Below, one piece after another: positions 52,458 to 60,464 of a stretch of 64,000 nucleotides of DNA. This DNA is from Paenisporosarcina macmurdoensis (lineage in GTDB: Bacteria; Bacillota; Bacilli; Bacillales_A; Planococcaceae), in contig NZ_JBHSRI010000025.1 of assembly GCF_042658845.1 (NCBI RefSeq), forward strand, positions 682,001 to 746,000, written 5' to 3'. Within the stretch, counting starts at the first letter, position 1. Each line of letters opens with the position of its first letter. The translations under genes were made by a program, and so were the position numbers. The notes under the pieces were generated by a model. That model had not been told where the DNA came from. It ran no database searches and worked only from the letters and a program-made list of their open reading frames with translations.

Positions 52458-53738
52458 ATGGACGTTTATAAAATTAATGGTCAAAAGCGTTTACATGGAA
52501 CAATTAAAGTAAGTGGCGCTAAGAATAGTGCGGTTGCTTTAATACCAGCTTCCATATTAGCGAATTCGGCTGTAACGATTGAAGGCTTACCAGAAATTTC
52601 GGATGTTTGGACTCTGAAGGAATTACTGGAAGAAATCGGTGGAGAAGTAACGATCGAAGACGGTACGATGAATATTGATCCGTCTAAAATGCAAGACATG
52701 CCATTACCAAACGGGAACGTAAAAAAATTACGTGCATCGTATTATTTAATGGGTGCCATGCTGGGACGTTTCAAAAAAGCAGTCATTGGATTACCAGGTG
52801 GTTGTTTCCTAGGACCACGTCCAATTGACCAACATATAAAGGGCTTTGAAGCACTTGGAGCAAAAGTTACAAACGAACACGGTGCTATTTATTTACGTGC
52901 AGATGAATTAATCGGTGCGAAAATTTACTTAGACGTTGTAAGTGTAGGTGCAACAATTAACATCATGCTTGCTGCTGTCATGGCAAAAGGGCAAACAACA
53001 ATTGAGAATGCTGCAAAAGAACCTGAAATCATTGATGTTGCGACGTTGCTAAGCAACATGGGCGCAAAAATTAAAGGTGCAGGAACTAATGTCATTCGTA
53101 TTGATGGTGTTGAAGAACTGCACGGGACGAACCACACCATTATCCCCGACCGAATCGAAGCAGGTACTTTCATGATTATGGCAGCAGCAGCTGGCGACGG
53201 GATTACAATAGATAACGTCATTCCATTCCATGTTGAAGCATTAACAGCGAAACTGCGTGAAATGGGTGTCAAAATTGAAGAAGGCGAAGAAAGTATTTTC
53301 ATTCCTAAATCAGTGAACTTGAATGCAGTGGATGTTAAAACCCTCGTGTATCCTGGTTTTGCAACGGATTTACAACAGCCATTCTCAGTTTTAATGACAC
53401 AAGCAACCGGTTCTTCCGTTATTACAGACACGATTTATTCAGCACGATTCAAACATATTGATGAATTGAAACGGATGAATGCAAGTGCTCGAGTTGAAGG
53501 TCGTACAGCCATTATTGCTGGCCCAACGAAACTAGAGTCTGCTTCTGTACGCGCATCTGACTTACGTGCAGGCGCTGCACTCGTTTTAGCTGGATTATTG
53601 GCTGAAGGTGAAACTGAAATTCGCGATATCTATCATATTGAACGCGGCTATAGTTCGTTAATTGAGAAATTACAAGGACTTGGTGCAGATATTCGTCGTG
53701 AAACTCTTGAAGACGAGTCTTCTAACGACAAAAAATAA
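52458..53738 (+). CDS. murA: UDP-N-acetylglucosamine 1-carboxyvinyltransferase (MurA2/MurZ)
   Basis: First committed step of peptidoglycan synthesis. 426 residues of two inside-out alpha/beta domains. Catalytic Cys116 in LPGGCFLGPRPID (the fosfomycin target), Lys22-Asn23 in SGAKNSAV, and the C-terminal RAGAALVLAGLLAEGET. The gene order after tal identifies the second Bacillus copy (murAB/murZ). ATG 52458 has TAGGTG upstream; GTG 52449 is less likely. Confidence 0.96.
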   Translation: MDVYKINGQKRLHGTIKVSGAKNSAVALIPASILANSAVTIEGLPEISDVWTLKELLEEIGGEVTIEDGTMNIDPSKMQDMPLPNGNVKKLRASYYLMGAMLGRFKKAVIGLPGGCFLGPRPIDQHIKGFEALGAKVTNEHGAIYLRADELIGAKIYLDVVSVGATINIMLAAVMAKGQTTIENAAKEPEIIDVATLLSNMGAKIKGAGTNVIRIDGVEELHGTNHTIIPDRIEAGTFMIMAAAAGDGITIDNVIPFHVEALTAKLREMGVKIEEGEESIFIPKSVNLNAVDVKTLVYPGFATDLQQPFSVLMTQATGSSVITDTIYSARFKHIDELKRMNASARVEGRTAIIAGPTKLESASVRASDLRAGAALVLAGLLAEGETEIRDIYHIERGYSSLIEKLQGLGADIRRETLEDESSNDKK

Positions 53739-53740
53739 AA

Positions 53741-53768
53741 TTCGACCCCACGACACATATGGTATAAT
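53741..53768 (+). promoter_or_regulatory. Promoter of glpX
   Basis: TTCGAC and TATAAT with a 16-bp spacer in the 83-base gap between murA and glpX. Confidence 0.5.
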
Positions 53769-53821
53769 GACTGGGGTAGAATGACGTAATTAAATGACCG
53801 GTAACGGGAGGAACACTTCAC

Positions 53822-54781
53822 ATGGAACGCAGTTTATCAATGGAAGTTGTACGTGTAACAGAGGCAGCGGCGATCGCTTCGGCACGTTGGATGGGCCGAG
53901 GTTTGAAGAATGAAGCGGACGAAGCGGCAACTACAGCTATGCGTAACGTTTTTAATTCAATTCCCATGCAAGGCGTCGTTGTAATTGGCGAAGGCGAAAT
54001 GGACGAAGCGCCAATGTTATACATCGGTGAAGAACTAGGTCTTGGTCTAGGTGGACCAGCTGTAGATATAGCTGTAGATCCATTAGAAGGTACAAATATT
54101 GTCGCTTCAGGTGGTTGGAATGCTTTAGCAGTTCTTGCCATTGCTGACAGAGGCAACTTGCTTCATGCGCCAGATATGTATATGGACAAACTAGCAGTAG
54201 GGCCAGAATCAAGAGGCCAAGTCGACATTAATGCTTCTGTAACGGATAACCTACGAGCTGTTGCCCGTGCAAAAAATAAAGACATTGAAGACGTTGTCGC
54301 AACCATTTTAAACCGACCACGTCACCAAAAAATCATTGATGAAATTCGTGCATCAGGTGCTCGTATTAAATTAATCAATGACGGAGACGTAGCAGGGGCA
54401 ATCAACACAGCGTTTGATGAAACGGGCGTTGACATTTTATTCGGACTTGGCGGCGCTCCAGAAGGCGTAATTGCTGCAGTAGGATTAAAATGTTTAGGTG
54501 GGGAAATTCAAGGTAGACTTGTTCCTCAAAACGACCAAGAATTACAACGATGCATCCGAATGGGCTTAGACGTAAACCGTGTGTTCCGTATGGAAGACCT
54601 TGTAAAAGGTGATGACGCAATCTTTGCAGCTACCGGTGTAACTGATGGTGAATTACTTCGTGGTGTTCAGTTTAAAGGGGCATACGCAGAATCTCATTCA
54701 TTAGTAATGCGTGCGAAATCAGGTACAGTCCGTTTCGTAGAAGGTCGTCACAGCTTGAAGAAAAAACCTCATCTCTTATGA
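53822..54781 (+). CDS. glpX: Fructose-1,6-bisphosphatase, class II
   Basis: Gluconeogenic FBPase of the GlpX family. 319 residues. Metal-binding motifs VVIGEGEMDEAPML (Glu/Asp, about residue 55) and VDPLEGTN (about 82); substrate residues in GIGGAPEGV-like GLGGAPEGVIAAVGLKCLGG and RMEDLVKGDDAIFAATGVTDG. GGGAGGAAC ribosome site. Confidence 0.96.
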   Translation: MERSLSMEVVRVTEAAAIASARWMGRGLKNEADEAATTAMRNVFNSIPMQGVVVIGEGEMDEAPMLYIGEELGLGLGGPAVDIAVDPLEGTNIVASGGWNALAVLAIADRGNLLHAPDMYMDKLAVGPESRGQVDINASVTDNLRAVARAKNKDIEDVVATILNRPRHQKIIDEIRASGARIKLINDGDVAGAINTAFDETGVDILFGLGGAPEGVIAAVGLKCLGGEIQGRLVPQNDQELQRCIRMGLDVNRVFRMEDLVKGDDAIFAATGVTDGELLRGVQFKGAYAESHSLVMRAKSGTVRFVEGRHSLKKKPHLL

Positions 54782-54804
54782 TGAAAGACTAACTTCATAA
54801 ATTA

Positions 54805-54831
54805 TGCCTGGCCATACCTCGGTCAGGCATC
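54805..54831 (+). terminator. Hairpin between glpX and rho
   Basis: ATGCCTGGCC pairs with GGTCAGGCAT around ATACCTC. Only a weak T-tract (TCTTCT) follows. Confidence 0.55.
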
Positions 54832-54918
54832 TTCTACTAAATTCAATTCTTGCAAAACCAATCCAACCTTTCAGCTTGAGTCGACACAACAAAATATGTA
54901 AAAGAGTGGTGCCATTTT

Positions 54919-56202
54919 ATGTCAACCTTAAAAATTGCTGAACTAGAAAGTATGACGTTAAAAGAACTATATGCGTTAGCGCGTGAGTTCAAAATCTCGT
55001 ACTACAGCAAACTCACTAAAAAAGAACTTATTTTTGCTATTTTAAAAACACGTGCAGAACAAGAAGGCTACTTCTTTATGGAAGGTGTCTTAGAAATCAT
55101 TCAGTCTGAAGGATTCGGTTTCTTGCGCCCCATCAACTATTCTCCAAGTTCTGAAGATATCTATATTTCCGCATCACAAATTCGTCGTTTCGATTTGCGT
55201 AACGGGGATAAAGTAACTGGTAAAGTGCGTCCTCCAAAAGAGAACGAACGTTACTACGGTTTACTACACGTTGAATTAGTAAATGGGGAAGATCCAGATT
55301 CAGCAAAAGAACGTGTACATTTCCCTGCATTAACACCGCTCTATCCAGATCGTCATATGAAACTGGAAACAGAGTCTAGCAAATTATCGACACGCATTAT
55401 GGACTTAGTAGCACCTGTTGGTTTCGGTCAACGTGGTCTAATCGTGGCACCGCCAAAAGCAGGTAAAACGATGTTACTAAAAGAAATAGCGAACTCGATT
55501 ACGACAAATTATCCAGATGCTGACCTAATCGTTCTACTGATCGATGAACGTCCAGAAGAAGTAACTGATATCGAGCGTTCAGTAAAAGCTGATGTCGTCA
55601 GCTCAACGTTTGATGAAGTACCAGAAAACCACGTTAAAGTGGCGGAATTAGTACTTGATCGCGCCATGCGTTTAGTAGAACACAAACGTGATGTTATTAT
55701 ATTAATGGATTCAATTACACGTCTTGCACGTGCCTATAACTTAGTAATTCCACCAAGTGGGCGTACATTATCAGGTGGTATTGACCCAGCAGCTTTCCAT
55801 CGTCCTAAACGTTTCTTCGGTGCAGCACGTAATATTGAAGAGGGCGGAAGCTTAACGATATTAGCTACGGCTTTAGTTGAAACAGGATCACGTATGGATG
55901 AAGTCATTTATGAAGAGTTTAAAGGAACTGGTAACTTAGAACTTCACTTAGATCGTAGTTTAGCAGAACGTCGAATCTTCCCAGCATTAGATATTAGACG
56001 CTCAGGAACACGAAAAGAAGAGTTGCTATTGCCAGCTCAGCAACTTGAAAAACTGTGGGCAATCCGTAAAACATTCTCGGATACTCATGATTTCGGGGAA
56101 CGTTTCTTGAAAAAATTAAGCCAATCCAAAACCAACGAAGAGTTTTTTGAACAACTTAATACAGAAATGAAAGAAAAAAGAGGCGGTAAAGGCTTACTTT
56201 AA
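54919..56202 (+). CDS. rho: Transcription termination factor Rho
   Basis: Hexameric RNA helicase ending transcription at unstructured C-rich sites. 427 residues. N-terminal helical domain (MTLKELYALAREFKISYYSK), cold-shock RNA-binding domain (EGFGFLRPINYSPSSEDIYIS), Walker A APPKAGKTMLLK, Walker B DVIILMDSITRLARAYN, Q-loop PPSGRTLSGG. Order glpX-rho-rpmE matches B. subtilis. GAGTGGTG precedes ATG. Confidence 0.98.
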   Translation: MSTLKIAELESMTLKELYALAREFKISYYSKLTKKELIFAILKTRAEQEGYFFMEGVLEIIQSEGFGFLRPINYSPSSEDIYISASQIRRFDLRNGDKVTGKVRPPKENERYYGLLHVELVNGEDPDSAKERVHFPALTPLYPDRHMKLETESSKLSTRIMDLVAPVGFGQRGLIVAPPKAGKTMLLKEIANSITTNYPDADLIVLLIDERPEEVTDIERSVKADVVSSTFDEVPENHVKVAELVLDRAMRLVEHKRDVIILMDSITRLARAYNLVIPPSGRTLSGGIDPAAFHRPKRFFGAARNIEEGGSLTILATALVETGSRMDEVIYEEFKGTGNLELHLDRSLAERRIFPALDIRRSGTRKEELLLPAQQLEKLWAIRKTFSDTHDFGERFLKKLSQSKTNEEFFEQLNTEMKEKRGGKGLL

Positions 56203-56239
56203 AGGTATCGTCCACTGTGCGTTTATTTAAATGAAACGC

Positions 56240-56268
56240 TTGATTTCTTAACAGTCATTTGCTATACT
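56240..56268 (+). promoter_or_regulatory. Promoter of rpmE
   Basis: TTGATT and TATACT with an exact 17-bp spacer. Confidence 0.75.
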
Positions 56269-56284
56269 TTAAGTCGGTAGAATT

Positions 56285-56345
56285 ACCATTCTCTGTTACA
56301 TATCCGACCGAATTGACGGGTCGTGTAAGGTGACAGTCAAATAAT
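56285..56345 (+). ncRNA. Possible bL31 autoregulatory leader
   Basis: The rpmE 5' UTR can fold as CTCTGTTACA...TGTAAGGTGACAG enclosing a CGACC/GGTCG hairpin. Ribosomal protein leaders ahead of L31 genes are known in Firmicutes, but I cannot match it to a covariance model by eye. Confidence 0.4.
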
Positions 56346-56388
56346 AACATCTCTGTTCCAGATGGTTCAGGGCGGGAGGAGATTTAAT

Positions 56389-56604
56389 ATGAAAACAGGA
56401 ATTCATCCAGAATACAAAACAGCTAAAGTTACTTGTTCATGTGGTAACGCTTTCGAAACTGGTTCAGTAAAAGAAGACATCAAAGTTGAGTTTTGCTCAG
56501 AATGTCATCCATTCTACACTGGTAAACAGAAATTCGCTCAAGCGGATGGACGTGTTGACCGTTTCAACAAAAAATACGGCATCAAAGAAGAAATCAACGA
56601 ATAA
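56389..56604 (+). CDS. rpmE: 50S ribosomal protein bL31 (zinc-binding, type A)
   Basis: A 71-residue ribosomal protein with N-terminal KTGIHPEYKTAKVTCSCGNA. The Cys pair CSCG and the later CSECHPFYTGKQK form the zinc site of the C+ form. ATG 56389 follows GGGAGGAG; a 9-codon extension upstream is not part of the family. Own promoter and leader, own terminator. Confidence 0.97.
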   Translation: MKTGIHPEYKTAKVTCSCGNAFETGSVKEDIKVEFCSECHPFYTGKQKFAQADGRVDRFNKKYGIKEEINE

Positions 56605-56609
56605 TATCA

Positions 56610-56652
56610 AAATACCCGCTTAGAGCTTCTGCTCTAAGCGGGTATTTTTTTT
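56610..56652 (+). terminator. Intrinsic terminator of rpmE
   Basis: AAAATACCCGCTTAGAGC pairs with GCTCTAAGCGGGTATTTT, followed by T. Confidence 0.95.
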
Positions 56653-56660
56653 GAGGGTTG

Positions 56661-56885
56661 GGCTGAGCGGTGGCTCAGTCTGACTTTTTGGGGTTGACGT
56701 CTGAAAAAAAGCGGATGACGTCTGAAAAATGAGGCTTCACGTCTGAAAAATCGCCATCGACGTCTGAAAAAGTCATTTCTCCATCAAAAGCCACCACCCA
56801 AAATCCACAGAAAAGGCTGAGAAGTAAAGCGAGCAGCCCATTTACATGGTTCTCCTCACTGTAATTACCGAATAAATTGATATCA
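56661..56885 (+). repeat. Composite repeat module, short form, copy F
   Basis: GCTGAGC/GCTCAGT hairpin with T5, four CGTCTGAAAA motifs at a 21-bp step, then AGGCTGAGAAGTAAAGCGAG with CAGCC. The CGTAGG half is missing. Confidence 0.9.
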
Positions 56886-57080
56886 TCAGACTGAGCAGTG
56901 GCTCAGTCTGACTTTTTGGGGTTGACGTCTGAAAAAAAGCGGATGACGTCTGAAAAATGAGGCTTCACGTCTGAAAAATCGCTATCGACGTCTGAAAAAG
57001 TCATTTCTCCATCAAAAGCCACCACCCAAAATCCACAGAAAAGGCTGAGAAGCAAAGCGAGCAGCCCATTTAATTGCCCC
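56886..57080 (+). repeat. Composite repeat module, short form, copy G
   Basis: CAGACTGAGC/GCTCAGTCTG hairpin with T5 and four CGTCTGAAAA motifs, nearly identical to copy F with a 228-bp offset. Confidence 0.9.
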
Positions 57081-57149
57081 GCACACTGTCGTTTGGCGGG
57101 TATTTCTGTTTGATATTACTCCTTTAAAATTTAAAGAACGGCCGCTTAC

Positions 57150-58124
57150 TTATTTAACAGTATTTGCTGATTCCTTGGTAATCCAAAATGATGTGGTGAA
57201 AGTATAGTGCCTATACTTGTTAAGATTAATGGGTTCAAGTTCTAAACTCTTCAAGATGTATGTGGCTTGGTGTTTGTTTTGGAGATTTAAGAACTGAACA
57301 CATTCTCCATTAGAAATGGTGGATTTACAGAGATAGAACCATTCTTCTATTGCCAAATGACAAAGCATTTTACGAGACATTTTGCATTTTGGACAACTTT
57401 TTTGTTGGGATAATTCGATTTTACAGTTCGGACAGAAGACACCTTTTGAAAGTGAGTTCCAGTCAAAGTTGAATTGCTGGGCAATAGGTTTTGGGTGGTA
57501 GGTAATTAAATTAGATGTGAGAAAATGGATTAATTTATTAAATGAGTAGGATGTGATAACGTCAGGAAGTTGGTTAAGCTTGTGCATGTGATTTGGGAGA
57601 TCACAAGCCATCAAGACAGGCACTTTTTCAGGGGGTTCCATTACATGAATGGATGAAAAAGCGAAGATAATTTGATTATGAATTGGAATATTAATCTTGA
57701 GATGCAGTAAAAGCTTTTGCAGTTTCATGTTGTGTCTAAGAATTTGTTGTTCTGGACATTTGTATGTTGTGGTAGTGCCGTTTAATTCACGAACAAGTTG
57801 TTTTGGGTTCTTCTGAAAATAGATTGTCCCTTTGATATTCTTGATTTCAAGTATTGCGATATATTTCTGAGTAACGATAAGCGTATCGATTTGTAGATAT
57901 GACTCGGGACCAGTTTGAATATAGAGATCCTTAAAGATTGCGTGATTTTTGGGGAAATCACATTGCTGCATAAAACGGTCGGTATAGGATTCTCCGATAT
58001 ACCCAGCAGTAATAGCTTTAATTTTTGTTGAGAATTCTTGTAAATAAGGGTGATTTGCTGGAAATCTGTGCAAGGCCCGATTATAGACATGAATTTCCTG
58101 TGGTAAAGTTCGTTCTTTGTAAAT
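57150..58124 (-). CDS. NERD domain protein with zinc-ribbon, probable ATT start
   Basis: A 324-residue protein of the nuclease-related NERD family. NERD core: AGYIGESYTDRFMQQ, DLYIQTGPESYLQIDTLIV, IAILEIKNIKGTIYF. At about residue 230 a zinc ribbon CPNC-X8-CPKC. The usual family N-terminus (M-x-K-E-R-x-L-P) is encoded in frame as YKERTLPQEIHVYNRALHRF upstream of the first regular start (TTG 58073), and begins with ATT at 58124 placed 6 bases after AGGAAGGGG. So ATT initiation, or an ATG to ATT mutation, is likely. Cellular role unknown; some NERD proteins act in DNA processing or defence. Confidence 0.75.
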   Translation of the reverse strand: MYKERTLPQEIHVYNRALHRFPANHPYLQEFSTKIKAITAGYIGESYTDRFMQQCDFPKNHAIFKDLYIQTGPESYLQIDTLIVTQKYIAILEIKNIKGTIYFQKNPKQLVRELNGTTTTYKCPEQQILRHNMKLQKLLLHLKINIPIHNQIIFAFSSIHVMEPPEKVPVLMACDLPNHMHKLNQLPDVITSYSFNKLIHFLTSNLITYHPKPIAQQFNFDWNSLSKGVFCPNCKIELSQQKSCPKCKMSRKMLCHLAIEEWFYLCKSTISNGECVQFLNLQNKHQATYILKSLELEPINLNKYRHYTFTTSFWITKESANTVK

Positions 58125-58220
58125 GTAAATTCCCCTTCCTTTATTTGAATTTTGGAATAACTAAATAAAAGGTAGCATTTTATTGATAGCATTGGCAAGT
58201 TTCAAACGAAGTGATTATAT

Positions 58221-58310
58221 GAGCGAAGGCTCAGTCTGACTTTTTGAGGTTGACGTCTAAAAAAATGATGAGGACGTCTGAAAACCAGCACTCTACGTCT
58301 GAAAACCGTT
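58221..58310 (+). repeat. Degenerate composite module fragment (3 CGTCTGAAAA units)
   Basis: TGAGC...GCTCAGTCTGACTTTTT followed by TGACGTCTAAAA, GGACGTCTGAAAA and CTACGTCTGAAAA at a 21-bp step. One unit has lost a base of the motif. Confidence 0.85.
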
Positions 58311-58543
58311 AAATGGCAGCACTCGCTGAAGCTTGGCTTTTTGAAAGAGAGTTGAAAGATGTATAGGACATTAAAGAAAGCAATTTCCAAACAGTAAAGA
58401 AGCAGTTGGTGAACCAACTGCTTCCATTATAAAAATCTTTCACAACAAGTACATATCACATTTCCCATTGAAAAAAAAGACGAGTAATCTATTTTTATTT
58501 TCTGTATGATAGGGAATAGAGAGTTTTGAAAGGAGTGACTTCC

Positions 58544-59158
58544 ATGTATGTGATGTCACAATCCGGTTGGGTTGAAATCATTTGCGGAAGTATGTTTTCC
58601 GGCAAATCAGAAGAATTAATTCGTCGTGTGAGACGCACGCAATTTGCGAAACAAAAAATTGCTGTGTTCAAACCACGTTTAGATAATCGATATAGTGAAG
58701 AAGAAGTTGTAAGTCACAATGGAACGAAAGTGATAGCGATACCAGTTGAGCGTTCAAAAGACATTTGGGCGTACATTACGGATGAATATGATGTGATCGG
58801 AATTGACGAAGCGCAATTTTTTGATGATGGAATTATTGAAGTCGTACAACGCCTAGCGAATCATGGCTTCCGCGTAATTGTTGCAGGTCTTGACCAAGAT
58901 TTCAGAGGAGAGCCATTTGGTTCAATGCCGACCTTAATGGCTATGGCTGAACTTGTAACGAAATTACAAGCCGTTTGCCAAGTTTGCGGTTCACCAGCTA
59001 GCCGAACACAACGACTAATTAACGGACAACCAGCAGGCTATGAAGATCCAATCATTTTAATTGGTGCAACGGAAGCATACGAACCACGTTGTCGCCACCA
59101 TCACGAAGTACCAGCAGGTGTTACACATCAAACTTCATTAATGTACGAAAAAGAGTAG
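58544..59158 (+). CDS. tdk: Thymidine kinase
   Basis: Phosphorylates thymidine in the salvage pathway. 204 residues, type II TK. P-loop GSMFSGKSEELIRR (about residues 15-28), DEAQFFDDG with the catalytic Glu, lasso loop, and zinc site CQVCG plus CRHHH near the C-terminus. ATG 58544 follows AAAGGAGTG; the frame starts 6 codons earlier. The stop is inside the terminator hairpin. Confidence 0.97.
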   Translation: MYVMSQSGWVEIICGSMFSGKSEELIRRVRRTQFAKQKIAVFKPRLDNRYSEEEVVSHNGTKVIAIPVERSKDIWAYITDEYDVIGIDEAQFFDDGIIEVVQRLANHGFRVIVAGLDQDFRGEPFGSMPTLMAMAELVTKLQAVCQVCGSPASRTQRLINGQPAGYEDPIILIGATEAYEPRCRHHHEVPAGVTHQTSLMYEKE

Positions 59159-59176
59159 CGAAAGCTGCTCTTTTTC
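59148..59176 (+). terminator. Terminator of tdk containing its stop codon
   Basis: AAAAAGAGTAGC pairs with GCTGCTCTTTTT (one G-T pair) around GAAA. The 5' arm codes for the last residues and TAG of tdk. Confidence 0.88.
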
Positions 59177-59384
59177 ATTTTAAATGTTAAAAATTTTTAT
59201 CTATGCTCCTGTTTCAAAATCGCCCCGCTAGCTACAAAACATGAAAGAGCGTTGCAACGCTACTTTGCTTCCTCGGAAACGGAGCAGATTCCTGTGTATT
59301 TTGTCCATCTAAGCTGGAGTGGCAATTTCTGCTCTTTTTCTATATAATTATAGTGTTAATCACATGAACGGATGAGGTGAAAGT

Positions 59385-60464
59385 ATGTTTGATCGCTTAC
59401 AATCGGTAGAAGACCGATATGATCGTTTGACTGAATTACTCAGTGACCCAGAGATTGTTAAGGATATGGATAAATTACGCACGCTTTCTAAAGAACAATC
59501 GGATTTGCAAGATACTGTAGACGCGTACCGTCAATACAAGCTTGTTAAAGAACTGCATGCCGAAGCAAGAGCCATGCTTGATGATAAATTAGATAGCGAT
59601 ATGCGTGAAATGGTAAAAGAAGAAATGAATGATTTAGCTTCTCAAATTGACGATATTGAAGAAAATCTAAAGTTATTGTTAATTCCAACAGATCCGAATG
59701 ACGATAAGAACGTAATTATGGAGATTCGAGGAGCTGCAGGTGGCGATGAAGCCGCTCTTTTTGCAGGGAATCTGTTCCGTATGTACAGCCGCTACTCTGA
59801 AGCACAAGGCTGGAAAATTAATATCCTGGACGCTTCTCCCACAGTAATCGGTGGCTATAAAGAAGTCATCTTTATGATTAAAGGACAAGGCGCGTACTCG
59901 AAACTGAAATATGAAAATGGGGCTCACCGAGTGCAACGTGTACCGGAAACGGAGTCTGGTGGACGTACTCATACATCGACTGCAACTGTGGCATGTCTCC
60001 CCGAAGTGGAAGAAGTAGAAGTAGATATTCACGAAAATGATATCCGTACAGATACGTATGCATCTTCAGGCGCTGGAGGACAATCGGTTAATACGACGAT
60101 GTCGGCAGTTCGGTTGACACATATTCCAACGGGTACAGTTGTTACTTGCCAAGATGAAAAATCACAAATTAAAAACAAAGCGAGTGCAATGGTCGTTCTT
60201 CGCGCACGTGTTGCCGATAAATTCCGTCAAGAAGCACAAGCTGAATATGATGCTGTTCGTAAATCTGCAGTAGGTACAGGTGACCGCTCAGAACGAATTC
60301 GCACGTACAACTATCCACAAAATCGTGTAACCGACCATCGTATTGGTTTGACGATTCAAAAACTAGATCAAATCATGGAAGGTAAACTCGACGAAGTGAT
60401 CAACGTGTTGATTTTAACTGACCAAACTGAACGACTTGAGCGAATGAATGATACCAATGAGTAA
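59385..60464 (+). CDS. prfA: Peptide chain release factor 1
   Basis: Recognises UAA and UAG stop codons. 359 residues. The anticodon-like PxT motif is RVPETE, and the peptidyl-tRNA hydrolysis motif GGQ is in SSGAGGQSVNTT (about residue 230), whose Gln is the substrate of PrmC encoded next. GGATGAGGTG precedes ATG. It overlaps prmC. Confidence 0.98.
   Translation: MFDRLQSVEDRYDRLTELLSDPEIVKDMDKLRTLSKEQSDLQDTVDAYRQYKLVKELHAEARAMLDDKLDSDMREMVKEEMNDLASQIDDIEENLKLLLIPTDPNDDKNVIMEIRGAAGGDEAALFAGNLFRMYSRYSEAQGWKINILDASPTVIGGYKEVIFMIKGQGAYSKLKYENGAHRVQRVPETESGGRTHTSTATVACLPEVEEVEVDIHENDIRTDTYASSGAGGQSVNTTMSAVRLTHIPTGTVVTCQDEKSQIKNKASAMVVLRARVADKFRQEAQAEYDAVRKSAVGTGDRSERIRTYNYPQNRVTDHRIGLTIQKLDQIMEGKLDEVINVLILTDQTERLERMNDTNE

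Noticed and set aside
57782..58198. 138-codon minus-strand frame overlapping the NERD gene
   Set aside because: Out of frame with the conserved NERD sequence and of unlikely composition; a shadow of the real gene.
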